Source: Prochlorococcus sp. AG-402-O21
Lineage (GTDB): Bacteria; Cyanobacteriota; Cyanobacteriia; PCC-6307; Cyanobiaceae
Reading direction: 5' to 3'
DNA: 64,000 bases
Assembly (NCBI GenBank): GCA_003216375.1
Contig: QCIZ01000004.1
Coordinates: 1-64,000 of the forward strand
Both the position numbers and the translations under genes were made by a program. Under the pieces are notes generated by a model, which was given only the letters and a program-made list of their open reading frames with translations, ran no database searches and had not been told where the DNA came from. Positions 54,554 through 63,415 of this stretch are shown piece by piece (the stretch's first letter is position 1; every line of letters begins with the position of its first letter).

Positions 54554-55195
54554 ATGCAGAACCATCCCATCCCCTTGGTCACTGATCCATTGCAATACAG
54601 AGCAATCGGAATGGTTAGAGGTATTTACAAGCCTCAAGATAATGACAACTTTACTCGTGGAGCTTTAATTGATTCTAAGGGTAATAAAATAGATTCAGTT
54701 TTGCTTGGAAGAGTTATAACTTTGATCCGTAATCATGTCTCACTAGAAAAACCTCATCTCTGGGTTGTATATCCACGATGTAGGAATAATCAAAATCTTC
54801 ATTTGCAAATTACAGGTATTTGGGAACCTAGTACTTTGAAAAAAGATCTTATGGAGAAAGAGACATTGAATGAAGCTTCAATTCCTAAAGTTGATTCGGA
54901 TGATTTGTCCGAAGGTGATGATTATTTTTCAATAAGAGGAGAATTGGTTTTTACTAAGCCAGAAGATAAGGAGGTAGTTATAAAAATCCGTCAAAAGCCA
55001 AGAAATCAGCAAAAGAAAGCCTTGTCTTTTAAAGTTAATCTTAAAGGTGAACTACCTATTAATTACTTAAAACACTTTATCAGCCTTAATGTTCGTCGTA
55101 TAGACTATCAACTTTTGATTGAGGATTTTCAAGTTATAGGGCCTATTTCTCAACAACCAATAAAAAATAAAAGTAGAAAAAATCTTAAAAACTAA
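54554..55195 (+). CDS. Conserved picocyanobacterial protein of unknown function, 213 residues
   Basis: The soluble protein starts MQNHPIPLVTDPLQYRAIGM, then VRGIYKPQDNDNFTRGALID and a beta-rich middle (VLLGRVITLIRNHVSLEKPHLWVVYPRCR, LQITGIWEP). A Lys-rich tail ends it. The pattern looks like a small nucleic-acid or ligand-binding beta fold, but I cannot assign a family with confidence. It follows the 54148 gene by 70 bp and precedes larC by 65 bp. Confidence 0.6.
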   Translation: MQNHPIPLVTDPLQYRAIGMVRGIYKPQDNDNFTRGALIDSKGNKIDSVLLGRVITLIRNHVSLEKPHLWVVYPRCRNNQNLHLQITGIWEPSTLKKDLMEKETLNEASIPKVDSDDLSEGDDYFSIRGELVFTKPEDKEVVIKIRQKPRNQQKKALSFKVNLKGELPINYLKHFISLNVRRIDYQLLIEDFQVIGPISQQPIKNKSRKNLKN

Positions 55196-55260
55196 AATTA
55201 GCCTTAAAAAATAATTCAAATGTATTTTGTCTTTAAAACTGATTATAAATATATTCATAA

Positions 55261-56484
55261 ATGAAATCTATTTTTATTGATTGTAGTCTTGGAATATCTG
55301 GAGATATGTTGGCATCAGCATTATTAGATTTAGGTGTTCCGCATTCTGTTTTTGCAGGTAATTTATTAAGTTTAAAGATAGATAAAAATTATAAATTAAA
55401 ATTTAAGCAGGCTGATAGTGATGGGATAAGAGGAATTGTCTGTATGAAAAATGAAAGTGAATCTAAAAAACTATCTAGAAGTCTTAATGATATTAAAAAC
55501 TTAATTCTAGATTCAAACTTGAATGATTATGTGAAAAAAAAATCTATTAGGGTTTTTGAAATTCTTGCCGAAGCAGAAGCGATTGTTCATGGGGATAAAA
55601 TCTCAGATGTTCATTTTCATGAACTAGGTTCAATGGATTCAATACTTGATGTTGTTAATGTTTGCTCCGCTATAGATTTTTTAAAGCCATACAATATTTA
55701 TTTTTCAAATCCACCTTCGGGGAAAGGAATCGTTTCCACTTCACATGGCCCTCTGCCCGTTCCAGTACCTACAGTGCTAGAGATAGCGAGGCAAAAAAAA
55801 ATCTCATTAATGGTGCTTGATGATAAATACTTTGGTGAGATAACAACCCCTACTGGCATCGCATTGATAGCAACTTTTATAGATAAGTTTGCCAAACCAG
55901 ATCAAATAAATATCAAAAAGATTGGTATTGGCTTAGGAAGTAAAAATATTTCTCGACCTAATTTCTTAAGAGTTCTGTTAATAGATGAAAATGATGATTA
56001 TATAGAAAACAATAATTCTTCTTATGAAACTATAATTTCTCAGGAAGCTTGGATTGATGATTCCACTCCTGAAGATGTTGCGCTTTTAATCGAAAGATTA
56101 AGATCTGCAGGTGCTATAGATGTTATTTGTTATTCGGTCGACATGAAAAAAAATAGAAAAGGTATATGTATACAAGCTATTGTCTGCCCCAATTATAAAA
56201 AATTACTGAGGGAAGTTTGGTTTAACTATAGTACAACAATTGGAATAAGAGAAAATAAGATTAGCCGCTGGATACTACCAAGAAGAATAGTAAGTCATGA
56301 AACTAAATTTGGGAAAGTTAATGTTAAACAAATAATGAGACCAAATGGTCAGATTTCAATAAAAATAGAACATAAAGATTTGACTAAAATAACTTTAAAT
56401 ACAGGAATTCCAATAGAAGAGATACGTCAGAAATTAATAGTAGAATTATCAGAATTTTATGAATTAGATGATTGCTTCTTTTGA
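55261..56484 (+). CDS. larC: Nickel-pincer cofactor biosynthesis protein LarC (DUF111)
   Basis: LarC inserts nickel into the pyridinium dithiocarboxylate precursor to make the nickel-pincer cofactor of lactate racemase-type enzymes. The 407-residue protein begins MKSIFIDCSLGISGDMLASAL, has the metal-rich HGDKISDVHFHELGSMDSILDVV loop and PPSGKGIVSTSHGPLPVPVPTVLEI. In some Lactobacillus strains LarC is made by a programmed frameshift; here it is one frame. LarB, LarE and LarA were not seen in the window. It may be cotranscribed with the following membrane gene (14 bp). Confidence 0.88.
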   Translation: MKSIFIDCSLGISGDMLASALLDLGVPHSVFAGNLLSLKIDKNYKLKFKQADSDGIRGIVCMKNESESKKLSRSLNDIKNLILDSNLNDYVKKKSIRVFEILAEAEAIVHGDKISDVHFHELGSMDSILDVVNVCSAIDFLKPYNIYFSNPPSGKGIVSTSHGPLPVPVPTVLEIARQKKISLMVLDDKYFGEITTPTGIALIATFIDKFAKPDQINIKKIGIGLGSKNISRPNFLRVLLIDENDDYIENNNSSYETIISQEAWIDDSTPEDVALLIERLRSAGAIDVICYSVDMKKNRKGICIQAIVCPNYKKLLREVWFNYSTTIGIRENKISRWILPRRIVSHETKFGKVNVKQIMRPNGQISIKIEHKDLTKITLNTGIPIEEIRQKLIVELSEFYELDDCFF

Positions 56485-56498
56485 TAATTAATTTTAAC

Positions 56499-57449
56499 AT
56501 GATTCAATTTATAAAAAATAATTTTGTTTTTGGAATGATCTCAAAAATCAATATTAAACTTTTGATAACATTATGTTGTTTTGCATTTCTTGGAACCTCA
56601 ATATACGGAAATTTCGACTCTTTATCTGATCAGACAATTGCTAGGCAAGAGATCTTATGGCTATTGGGAGGGATTTTATTTAGTTTTTTAAGTATAATTA
56701 TTAATGCATATGCATGGAAATTTTTAATAAATAATATTGGCTGTAATCCCACTAATCTGAAAATAATAAAAATATTTTTGGCTACAAATATATATAAATA
56801 TTTACCTGGGGGAATATGGCATTTTGTATATAGATTTAATACTTTGCGAACGGAGTTGTCAACTGAAAAATCAGTAGAATCCATTTTATTAGAACCATTA
56901 TTGATGCTGGTTGCAGGTCTAGTTTTTATTCCATTTGGGAGCTTTAATATTGCTATAAATATACTTTGCTGGGCATCTACTTTATCTTTTTTACCAGGAT
57001 TTAGAAAATTTTTAGTTAAAAAATTGAAGGCAATGAAGGCAAATTTTTTCAGGAAGCTTGATCATGTGAAAGACGGAAAGCAGGAAAAAAATGATAACAA
57101 TATTTTAATAAGGATGTTTTATCCTTACAAGCCACTATTCGTAGAGATTGTATTTGTTTTGTTTCGCTTCCTGGGCTTTTTATGCTGTATGAATGCATTT
57201 TCTATTGGGGCATTAATTTCTCAAGGTGAATTGATATCTATCTTTTCTTTGGCATGGGTAATTGGTCTTATAGTACCTGCAGCACCAGGAGGCTTAGGTG
57301 TCTTTGAATCTGTGATTCTATTGACTCTAGGTTCAGATTTGCCAGAAGCATCTCTATTGGCTTCATTGCTTTGTTATCGTCTTGTTTCAACAATCTCTGA
57401 TATATTCGCAGCTATGATTTATCCAGTAAAAAAAATATTTAAAGTTTAA
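56499..57449 (+). CDS. UPF0104 / lysylphosphatidylglycerol synthase-like membrane protein
   Basis: The 316-residue protein from ATG 56499 has about eight spans and the UPF0104 pattern: LWLLGGILFSFLSIIINAYAWKFL, the GGIWHFVYRF loop, LLEPLLMLVAGL and APGGLGVFESVILLTLGS. Such domains flip or process lipids (the MprF flippase part). The charge-adding catalytic part is absent. An in-frame ATG at 56472 overlaps larC and is not preferred. It converges on the iron permease. Confidence 0.75.
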   Translation: MIQFIKNNFVFGMISKINIKLLITLCCFAFLGTSIYGNFDSLSDQTIARQEILWLLGGILFSFLSIIINAYAWKFLINNIGCNPTNLKIIKIFLATNIYKYLPGGIWHFVYRFNTLRTELSTEKSVESILLEPLLMLVAGLVFIPFGSFNIAINILCWASTLSFLPGFRKFLVKKLKAMKANFFRKLDHVKDGKQEKNDNNILIRMFYPYKPLFVEIVFVLFRFLGFLCCMNAFSIGALISQGELISIFSLAWVIGLIVPAAPGGLGVFESVILLTLGSDLPEASLLASLLCYRLVSTISDIFAAMIYPVKKIFKV

Positions 57450-57458
57450 ATATTTATG

Positions 57459-59045
57459 TTAGTTGTTTTTGTTGTTTAAGCTTGGTATTAAGGCCATACA
57501 GGCTATTAAACCAAGACTAATTATTATTAATGAAGGTAAGATAGATTCTGCTACTCTTTCATCTCCAGCGTATTGAAATATTCGTACTGAAAGCGTATCA
57601 AAATTAAATGGTCTTAATATAAAAGTAAGCGGTAACTCCTTTATTGTATCAACAAAAACAAGTAGTGCTCCTACAAATATTGGTCCTTTTAGAAGTGGTA
57701 AATGTATTTTGAAAAGGACATCTGACCAGTTCTTCCCAAGATTTATGGCTGCATTATCTATATTTGGTGAAATCCTCTCAAAGCCAGCATCAAGCCCACC
57801 TTTTGAAACAGCAAGAAATCGAATGCTATAACCCCAGATTAGCAAGCTTAATATGTTTATTTGCCATACACTTCCTTTAAAGGAAAGAAGAGCAAGGGCT
57901 AAAACAGAACCAGGAATTGCATAGCCAATACTGGATAAGAAGGTCAATATATTTAGCCATGGATGATTTTGCCATCTCTTGGAAATTGATAAAATCAATG
58001 ATATAAATATCGTTATTAATGAAACAACTAAAGCTAAACTAAAGCTTCTAATAGTTAATCCAATTAAATCTGTATTAAAGCCTTGATTCATTTGATCAAT
58101 ATTTATTAGTGCCCATGTAATTGGAATGCCCAATGTAAGTATTGGAGGAGTAAAGGTTATAAATTGAGCAAGGAATAGATTTATACCTTTTAATTCCCAT
58201 TTTGGTGAGTCTCTACTACTTATTTCGTCTACCCATCGTTTACTCCTCTCTCTTGATTTGCGCTCAATTGCAATTAATAGAAAAACTAAAATCAGAGCAA
58301 ATAAAGCAAGAGCAATGGCACCTGAAGGCTCACCTTCTTCTACCCAACTCTCAAGTATTCCAGCAGAAATACTTGGAATATTTAAAAGTTGAACGGCACC
58401 TAATTCATTTATTATTTCCATCGCCATTAAAGCTAAGCCAGCTGTAATTGAGGGAATTGCTATTGGCAGAGATATTCTAAAAAAACTTTTCCATGGACCT
58501 ATACCAAGAGTTCTGCATGCCTCAATTTGCTTCCTACCCCCTTTCTCAAAACTTTCTAAACTTAGTAGAAATACATATGGATAGGTTGTGAATGACATTA
58601 TTACTACACCCCAAAACATACCGGTTATTCTGATGGAATTTATACTACCTAGGTCAATGAATGTAGCTGCTAAAAGATAAGCTGGAGTTGCGAAAGGAAT
58701 TAGTTGGCAAACTCTAAGGATTTTTCTCCCTTTGAAATGACAATTGGCTAAAATCCAACCATTAGCTACTCCTAAAAATCCACCGAGAGTTAGAGAAAAA
58801 ATCAATAATAGTAGTGTTCCTTTTATCTCATTAATATTGTTTATCGTCAAAAAGATAGCCCCTTTTTGAATACCTAGAAAACCCTCTTTTACGAGATTAA
58901 ATAACGGCCATAAAATGAAAAATGTTAATAGGATTACTAGTAACTTTAATATGTATCGACTATTATTTAATCTCATTAAATTATAGATAAATTTAATATT
59001 AGTTTCTTTTTCGTAGGGCCTTGAATTGGATTTGATGTTGTTCAA
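57459..59045 (-). CDS. futB: Fe(III) ABC transporter permease, FutB-like
   Basis: The 528-residue protein has the double permease layout of FutB/AfuB/SfuB: two halves of about six spans each, with EAA loops EACRTLGIGPWKSFFRISLPIAIPS in the first half and AAINLGKNWSDVLFKIHLPLLKGP in the second. It should carry ferric iron from a FutA-type binding protein. Neither a binding protein nor an ATPase lies beside it. The CobW-type gene starts 28 bp upstream on the same strand. Confidence 0.85.
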   Translation of the reverse strand: MNNIKSNSRPYEKETNIKFIYNLMRLNNSRYILKLLVILLTFFILWPLFNLVKEGFLGIQKGAIFLTINNINEIKGTLLLLIFSLTLGGFLGVANGWILANCHFKGRKILRVCQLIPFATPAYLLAATFIDLGSINSIRITGMFWGVVIMSFTTYPYVFLLSLESFEKGGRKQIEACRTLGIGPWKSFFRISLPIAIPSITAGLALMAMEIINELGAVQLLNIPSISAGILESWVEEGEPSGAIALALFALILVFLLIAIERKSRERSKRWVDEISSRDSPKWELKGINLFLAQFITFTPPILTLGIPITWALINIDQMNQGFNTDLIGLTIRSFSLALVVSLITIFISLILSISKRWQNHPWLNILTFLSSIGYAIPGSVLALALLSFKGSVWQINILSLLIWGYSIRFLAVSKGGLDAGFERISPNIDNAAINLGKNWSDVLFKIHLPLLKGPIFVGALLVFVDTIKELPLTFILRPFNFDTLSVRIFQYAGDERVAESILPSLIIISLGLIACMALIPSLNNKNN

Positions 59046-59072
59046 TTTATTCTTAAAAGTTGCTATTTGTGG

Positions 59073-60131
59073 TTATTTGTCAATACATGCATTTAATTGA
59101 GAGAGCATTTTCTCTTTATCTAATTCTTTTCCAATAAAGACAAGTTGATTATTTCTTTCTTCTCCCCACTCACTATCTTCAATAGAGATTCTTTTGCCAG
59201 CGAGGTGAAAGACATGTCTTCTCTCGCTTTCGCTGAACCAAAGGATCCCCTTCGCTCTGAAAACATTACTTTGTAATTGATTATCTAGAAAATATTGGAA
59301 TTTCCTAAGAGAGAAAGGTTCTTTAGTTTGAAAAGATATAGAGAGAAAATCTTCAATTTTATTATCTTCTTCTGAGTGAACATGTCTATGTCCCCCTCCA
59401 TGTTTATTTCCATCTCCATGTTTATGTCCATCTCCATGTTTATGTTCATGAGATTGATTATGAAACGATTCTTTTTCATTTATTAGATCAGTTTCAAATA
59501 GCCCTACGCTTAATAATAGATTAAGAGGAATATTCCCTTTAATACTTTTTAAAATTCTCACATCATTTTTTAATTCTTTTAACTTTGATATCGTTTCTTC
59601 TATATTTTTATTAGATACTAAATCACATTTGTTAAGAAGTAAAATATCACCATAGATTACTTGGGATCTACCTATTGAACTTTCTAAGGCAACATCATTA
59701 AAGTTTTCAGCATCAATTAAAGTTATAATAGAGTCTAATCTTGTTTGATCTCTTAACTCACTTCCAAGTAATGTCATTGCAACTGGAAGAGGATCGGCTA
59801 ATCCTGTAGTTTCAATAATAATATAGTCTAACTTCTTGTTGACATTGATTAACTTTTCTATTGCTTCAACTAATTCCCCATTTATAGAACAACAAATACA
59901 TCCATTGCTTAGCTCTATCATTTCTTCTTCGGTCTTAATTATTAACTCATTATCAATTCCTATTTCACCAAATTCGTTAACTAATACAGCTGTCTTTATG
60001 CCTTTTTGATTAGTAAGTATATGATTTAATAAAGTTGTTTTTCCTGATCCTAAAAATCCTGATATAATTGTAATAGGAATATTAGTTTTGGAAACTATAT
60101 TTTCTTGAATATTAGATTCATTCGTTTTCAT
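59073..60131 (-). CDS. COG0523 (CobW-type) GTPase metallochaperone with His-rich loop
   Basis: G3E GTPases of this family hand metals to client enzymes. The 352-residue protein has Walker A GFLGSGKTTLLN (residues about 25-36), the metal-binding CICC (Cys78, Cys80, Cys81), LNKCDLV and a long loop rich in His-Lys-His-Gly repeats (about 225-248, HKHGDGHKHGDGNKHGGGH) which can bind zinc, nickel or cobalt. The C-terminal CobW domain (RAKGILWFSESERRHVFHLAG) is complete. It is upstream of futB and 25 bp downstream of the PCD gene, all on the minus strand. The metal is not set by the sequence. Confidence 0.85.
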   Translation of the reverse strand: MKTNESNIQENIVSKTNIPITIISGFLGSGKTTLLNHILTNQKGIKTAVLVNEFGEIGIDNELIIKTEEEMIELSNGCICCSINGELVEAIEKLINVNKKLDYIIIETTGLADPLPVAMTLLGSELRDQTRLDSIITLIDAENFNDVALESSIGRSQVIYGDILLLNKCDLVSNKNIEETISKLKELKNDVRILKSIKGNIPLNLLLSVGLFETDLINEKESFHNQSHEHKHGDGHKHGDGNKHGGGHRHVHSEEDNKIEDFLSISFQTKEPFSLRKFQYFLDNQLQSNVFRAKGILWFSESERRHVFHLAGKRISIEDSEWGEERNNQLVFIGKELDKEKMLSQLNACIDK

Positions 60132-60156
60132 TTTAATGGAAGTAAGTAATGATACA

Positions 60157-60444
60157 TTAGGTATTGATTAATTTATCAATAGACTCAGCAAGCTTGATGT
60201 CATTAGCTGTAATTCCACCTTTGTCATGAGTAGTTAGATTGATTTTAACTTTATTATATGTATTCTGCCAATCAGGATGATGATCCATTTTTTCAGATAA
60301 AAGAGCGACCTTAGTCATGAAGCTAAAAGCATCAATGAAATTATCAAATTTAAATTCTCTCTTTATCGTTTTATTATCTATTATCCACGAAGGATTATTT
60401 TCTATAAAATAATCTAGTTGATTTTGCTCTAATAAGGAAGTCAT
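60157..60444 (-). CDS. phhB: Pterin-4a-carbinolamine dehydratase
   Basis: The 95-residue protein has the active-site pattern of [23 protein letters not shown] followed by TTHDKGGIT, with His55-His56-Pro57 and His73, typical of true dehydratases rather than the Rubisco-assembly factor acRAF of alpha-carboxysomes. Its substrate is 4a-hydroxy-tetrahydropterin. It lies 19 bp after the YjbQ gene and 25 bp before the CobW-type gene. A phenylalanine hydroxylase partner is not in the window. Confidence 0.88.
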   Translation of the reverse strand: MTSLLEQNQLDYFIENNPSWIIDNKTIKREFKFDNFIDAFSFMTKVALLSEKMDHHPDWQNTYNKVKINLTTHDKGGITANDIKLAESIDKLINT

Positions 60445-60463
60445 GAGCTTTTTATATTTAATT

Positions 60464-60925
60464 TTAATTTAATTCAAAATCACCAATTGCATGCAATTGT
60501 AATGTCCTTGATTTATTTGATGTTCTATGTTCCCATATATAGATGCCTTGCCATAAGCCTATTTTCAATTCACCATCAACAACACTGAAGCTTAAATTAT
60601 TCGAAGTAAGCATTGTTCTGATATGAGCAGGCATATCATCTACCCCTTCTTGTGAATGTAGATATTCTATTTTTTTGCTACTTCTGTCATTTGGATAAAA
60701 TCCCTGCTCTGGGACAAGAGCCTTCATGTATGCTGATAGGTCTTTAAGAACATTAATATCCGCATTTTCATTTATAATTAAGCTACAGCTTGTATGCTTT
60801 AGAAAAATAAGAAGTATTCCTTTTTGAAACTTTTTATATTGGATCCAATCATTAATGTCTTTTGTTATATCAGTAAAGCCTTGTCCCCTCGTCTCAAAAT
60901 CTAAAGTTGATAAAATCTGTTCCAT
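60464..60925 (-). CDS. YjbQ/UPF0047 family protein
   Basis: The 153-residue protein matches the YjbQ family: [37 protein letters not shown], then [38 protein letters not shown]. Members have weak thiamine-phosphate synthase activity in E. coli, but the physiological role is not settled. It is first in a run on the minus strand: YjbQ, PCD, CobW-type, FutB. The 230 bp upstream hold a hairpin. Confidence 0.88.
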   Translation of the reverse strand: MEQILSTLDFETRGQGFTDITKDINDWIQYKKFQKGILLIFLKHTSCSLIINENADINVLKDLSAYMKALVPEQGFYPNDRSSKKIEYLHSQEGVDDMPAHIRTMLTSNNLSFSVVDGELKIGLWQGIYIWEHRTSNKSRTLQLHAIGDFELN

Positions 60926-61012
60926 TACTAATAAACTGTATGACCTGACTATATTAAATACTAAAAGGTTTTTTTGTTTTTAATATAGTTAAATTATTTT
61001 AAATCCGATCGT

Positions 61013-61041
61013 ATCAAAAAGATATAACCTTTTTGATTTTT
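61013..61041 (+). terminator. Terminator-like hairpin in divergent spacer
   Basis: ATCAAAAAG (61013-61021) and CTTTTTGAT (61029-61037) form a perfect 9-bp stem with a 7-nt loop, followed by TTTTT. It lies between divergent YjbQ and the M32 peptidase, so no known plus-strand gene ends here. It would suit a small plus-strand RNA of about 100 nt starting after 60926; the 231-bp spacer otherwise shows no gene. Confidence 0.4.
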
Positions 61042-61156
61042 AAATAATGAATAATTTTATTAAGAACTTATGATTTAAATTATTTTAAATTGATGAAATA
61101 TGAATCTATTTTCATCTATTGGATATTAGAATTAAATAGATATCAAATAGAATACT

Positions 61157-62686
61157 TTGTCAAAGTCTGCTTGGCAGCTTTTGGGTGATTACCTAAAAGA
61201 AACGCAGTTATTGGGATCTATACAAAGCACTCTCTACTGGGACCAAAATACATCTATGCCTATTGCAGGTTCAACTTGGAGAGGTGAGCAATTAAGTCTT
61301 TTAGCTAAGCAACTTCATGCAAGACAAAGTTCCGAACAGTTCGAAATTTTAATAAAAGAAGCAAAATCTGAACTTCAAAATTTAAAAAAGAAAGACGATT
61401 TTGAATCAGAACTTATGAAAAATAGGTTTAAAAATATTGAATTGCTTGAGCAAGATTTCAATAGGCAAAAAAGATTGGATCCTAACTTGGTTGTTGCGCT
61501 TGCAACTGCAAAATCTGAAGGTTATATGTGTTGGCAGGAAGCTAGGGAACATAATGATTTCAAAAGTTTTTCACCAGCTCTCAAGAAATTAATTTCATTA
61601 CGAACAGAACAATCCAAGCAGCTCTGTGAAGAAAGAAGTTGCTGGGAGACACTTGCCCAACCTTTTGAACCGAACTTAACGATTAATCGTATAAGCGAAC
61701 TCTTTGAACCTTTGCAAAAAAGATTGCCAGAATTGATTCAGAAGGCTGCGACAATAACTAATAAAAAGAGTGAAAAATGGGATTTAGCAAATAGCGATCA
61801 AGAAAAGCTCTGTCAAATACTTTTAAATGATTGGTCTAGAGATCCTTCTAATACAGCTATAGCTAAGTCCCCTCATCCATTCTCTATAACTTTAGGTCCT
61901 GATGATTATCGAATTACGACTCGAATAGTTAAAGGTCAGCCACTTTCTTGCTTATTAGCTACTGCCCATGAGTGGGGACATTCTCTTTATGAACAAGGCT
62001 TGCCTTCTGAAAGTCACCAATGGTTTGCATGGCCATTAGGTCAAGCAACTTCTATGGCTGTTCATGAGAGTCAGTCTCTATTTTGGGAAAATAGAATTGC
62101 TAGGAGTTTTTCATTTGCAAAGTCTTTTTGGCATCATTTTGAGAATGCAGGTGCTCCAATTCACTCTGGAAATGATTTATGGATCAATCTAAATCCATTT
62201 ACTCCCGGGTTGAATCGAGTAGAGGCCGATGAACTTAGTTATGGCTTGCATATAATGATTAGGACTGACTTGGAAATTGATCTTCTAGAGAGAGGACTTT
62301 CTGTGGAAGATCTGCCTAATGAATGGAATAAAAGGTATTTGAACCTTCTAGGTGTTTCGCCAGGAAATGATACTGAAGGATGTTTGCAAGATGTTCACTG
62401 GAGTGAGGGGATGTTTGGTTATTTCCCTTCTTATTTGCTTGGTCATCTTATTAGCGCTCAGTTAACAAAAACTCTTGAAGAAGATTTAGGAAAGATTGAA
62501 AATATTATTGAATCTAATGAAATAAGTAAAATATTGGGTTGGCTTCGCAAAAATGTTCATCATCATGGGAGAAGTTTGGATTCCGAGGAACTTGTAAAGA
62601 AGGTCTCTGGAAAAAGATTGTCACCAATTTATTTCCTTGAATACTTAGACAATAAACTTGAAAAGCTTTCTAGGATATCTAATTAA
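61157..62686 (+). CDS. Carboxypeptidase Taq, metallopeptidase family M32
   Basis: Zinc-dependent carboxypeptidase. The 509-residue helical protein has HEXXH in ATAHEWGHSLYEQGLP and the third metal ligand Glu in MAVHESQSLFWENRIARS, plus the C-terminal EGCLQDVHWSEGMFGYFPSYLLG segment. Length matches the family. The start is TTG at 61157 (MSKSAWQLLGDYL); an ATG is not available. Role is probably general peptide breakdown in the cytosol. Confidence 0.92.
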   Translation: MSKSAWQLLGDYLKETQLLGSIQSTLYWDQNTSMPIAGSTWRGEQLSLLAKQLHARQSSEQFEILIKEAKSELQNLKKKDDFESELMKNRFKNIELLEQDFNRQKRLDPNLVVALATAKSEGYMCWQEAREHNDFKSFSPALKKLISLRTEQSKQLCEERSCWETLAQPFEPNLTINRISELFEPLQKRLPELIQKAATITNKKSEKWDLANSDQEKLCQILLNDWSRDPSNTAIAKSPHPFSITLGPDDYRITTRIVKGQPLSCLLATAHEWGHSLYEQGLPSESHQWFAWPLGQATSMAVHESQSLFWENRIARSFSFAKSFWHHFENAGAPIHSGNDLWINLNPFTPGLNRVEADELSYGLHIMIRTDLEIDLLERGLSVEDLPNEWNKRYLNLLGVSPGNDTEGCLQDVHWSEGMFGYFPSYLLGHLISAQLTKTLEEDLGKIENIIESNEISKILGWLRKNVHHHGRSLDSEELVKKVSGKRLSPIYFLEYLDNKLEKLSRISN

Positions 62687-62813
62687 AATATACATTTATT
62701 ATGATAAAAATTAAGTAAAGCATATCTTTTGTTGAAATTTTTCTAAATTATTTGCCAGAACTTCATTAGCATTTACTGCGTTGATTTACCATGTAAGAAC
62801 ATAAAAAAATACT

Positions 62814-63401
62814 ATGGCTAACCTTGACCAAGCGCCTAGCAGAACAATGCCTAATCTGCTTCATGTCTTACCTGCGTTTGCCAATGAATCTGAACATATA
62901 GTCAACACAATCGTTGAGTTGAATTCAAATACAATAAATAAATACGAGCTTATTACTGAAACAGGGCATCTAAAGCTTGATCGAGTTGGATATTCTTCTC
63001 TCGCCTACCCTTTCGCTTATGGTTGTCTTCCACGTACATGGGACGAAGACGGCGACCCACTAGATATCGAAATTGTGAATGTTACAGAGCCGTTAGTACC
63101 CGGTTCAATTGTTGAAGCAAGGATTATAGGAATAATGACCTTTGATGATGGGGGTGAAGTTGACGACAAAGTTATTGGTGTAATAGCCGATGATAAGAGG
63201 ATGGATCACATAAAAAGCTTTGAACAATTAGGAAAGCAATGGATTAAGGAAACAACTTATTATTGGGAGCATTATAAAGATCTTAAAAAACCAGGAACTT
63301 GTACAGTTAATGGCTTCTTTGGTGTTGAAAAAGCAGTTGAGATTATCAAATCCTGCGAGAAGCGTTACTTGTCTGAAATAGATCCTAATTTAATTAATTA
63401 A
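62814..63401 (+). CDS. ppa: Inorganic pyrophosphatase
   Basis: Family I pyrophosphatase, splitting pyrophosphate to drive biosynthesis. The 195-residue protein has the metal-binding run GCLPRTWDEDGDPLDIEIV with the three acidic residues, and KYELITETGHLKLDRV plus HYKDLKKPGTCTVNGFFG. It begins with a 25-residue extension (ANLDQAPSRTMPNLLHVLP). It follows the M32 gene by 127 bp and converges on hemC. Confidence 0.95.
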   Translation: MANLDQAPSRTMPNLLHVLPAFANESEHIVNTIVELNSNTINKYELITETGHLKLDRVGYSSLAYPFAYGCLPRTWDEDGDPLDIEIVNVTEPLVPGSIVEARIIGIMTFDDGGEVDDKVIGVIADDKRMDHIKSFEQLGKQWIKETTYYWEHYKDLKKPGTCTVNGFFGVEKAVEIIKSCEKRYLSEIDPNLIN

Positions 63402-63415
63402 CCTATTTGAATGAT

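Noticed and set aside
55261..56484. Programmed frameshift in larC
   Set aside because: The gene is one uninterrupted frame of full length, so no frameshift is needed.
59390..59460. Short direct repeats resembling a CRISPR or minisatellite
   Set aside because: They encode the His-Lys-His-Gly loop in frame; units are short and there are no spacers.
59285..59479. Met/Asp/Ile-rich repeat peptide on the minus strand
   Set aside because: Out-of-frame reading of the His-rich repeat of the COG0523 GTPase.
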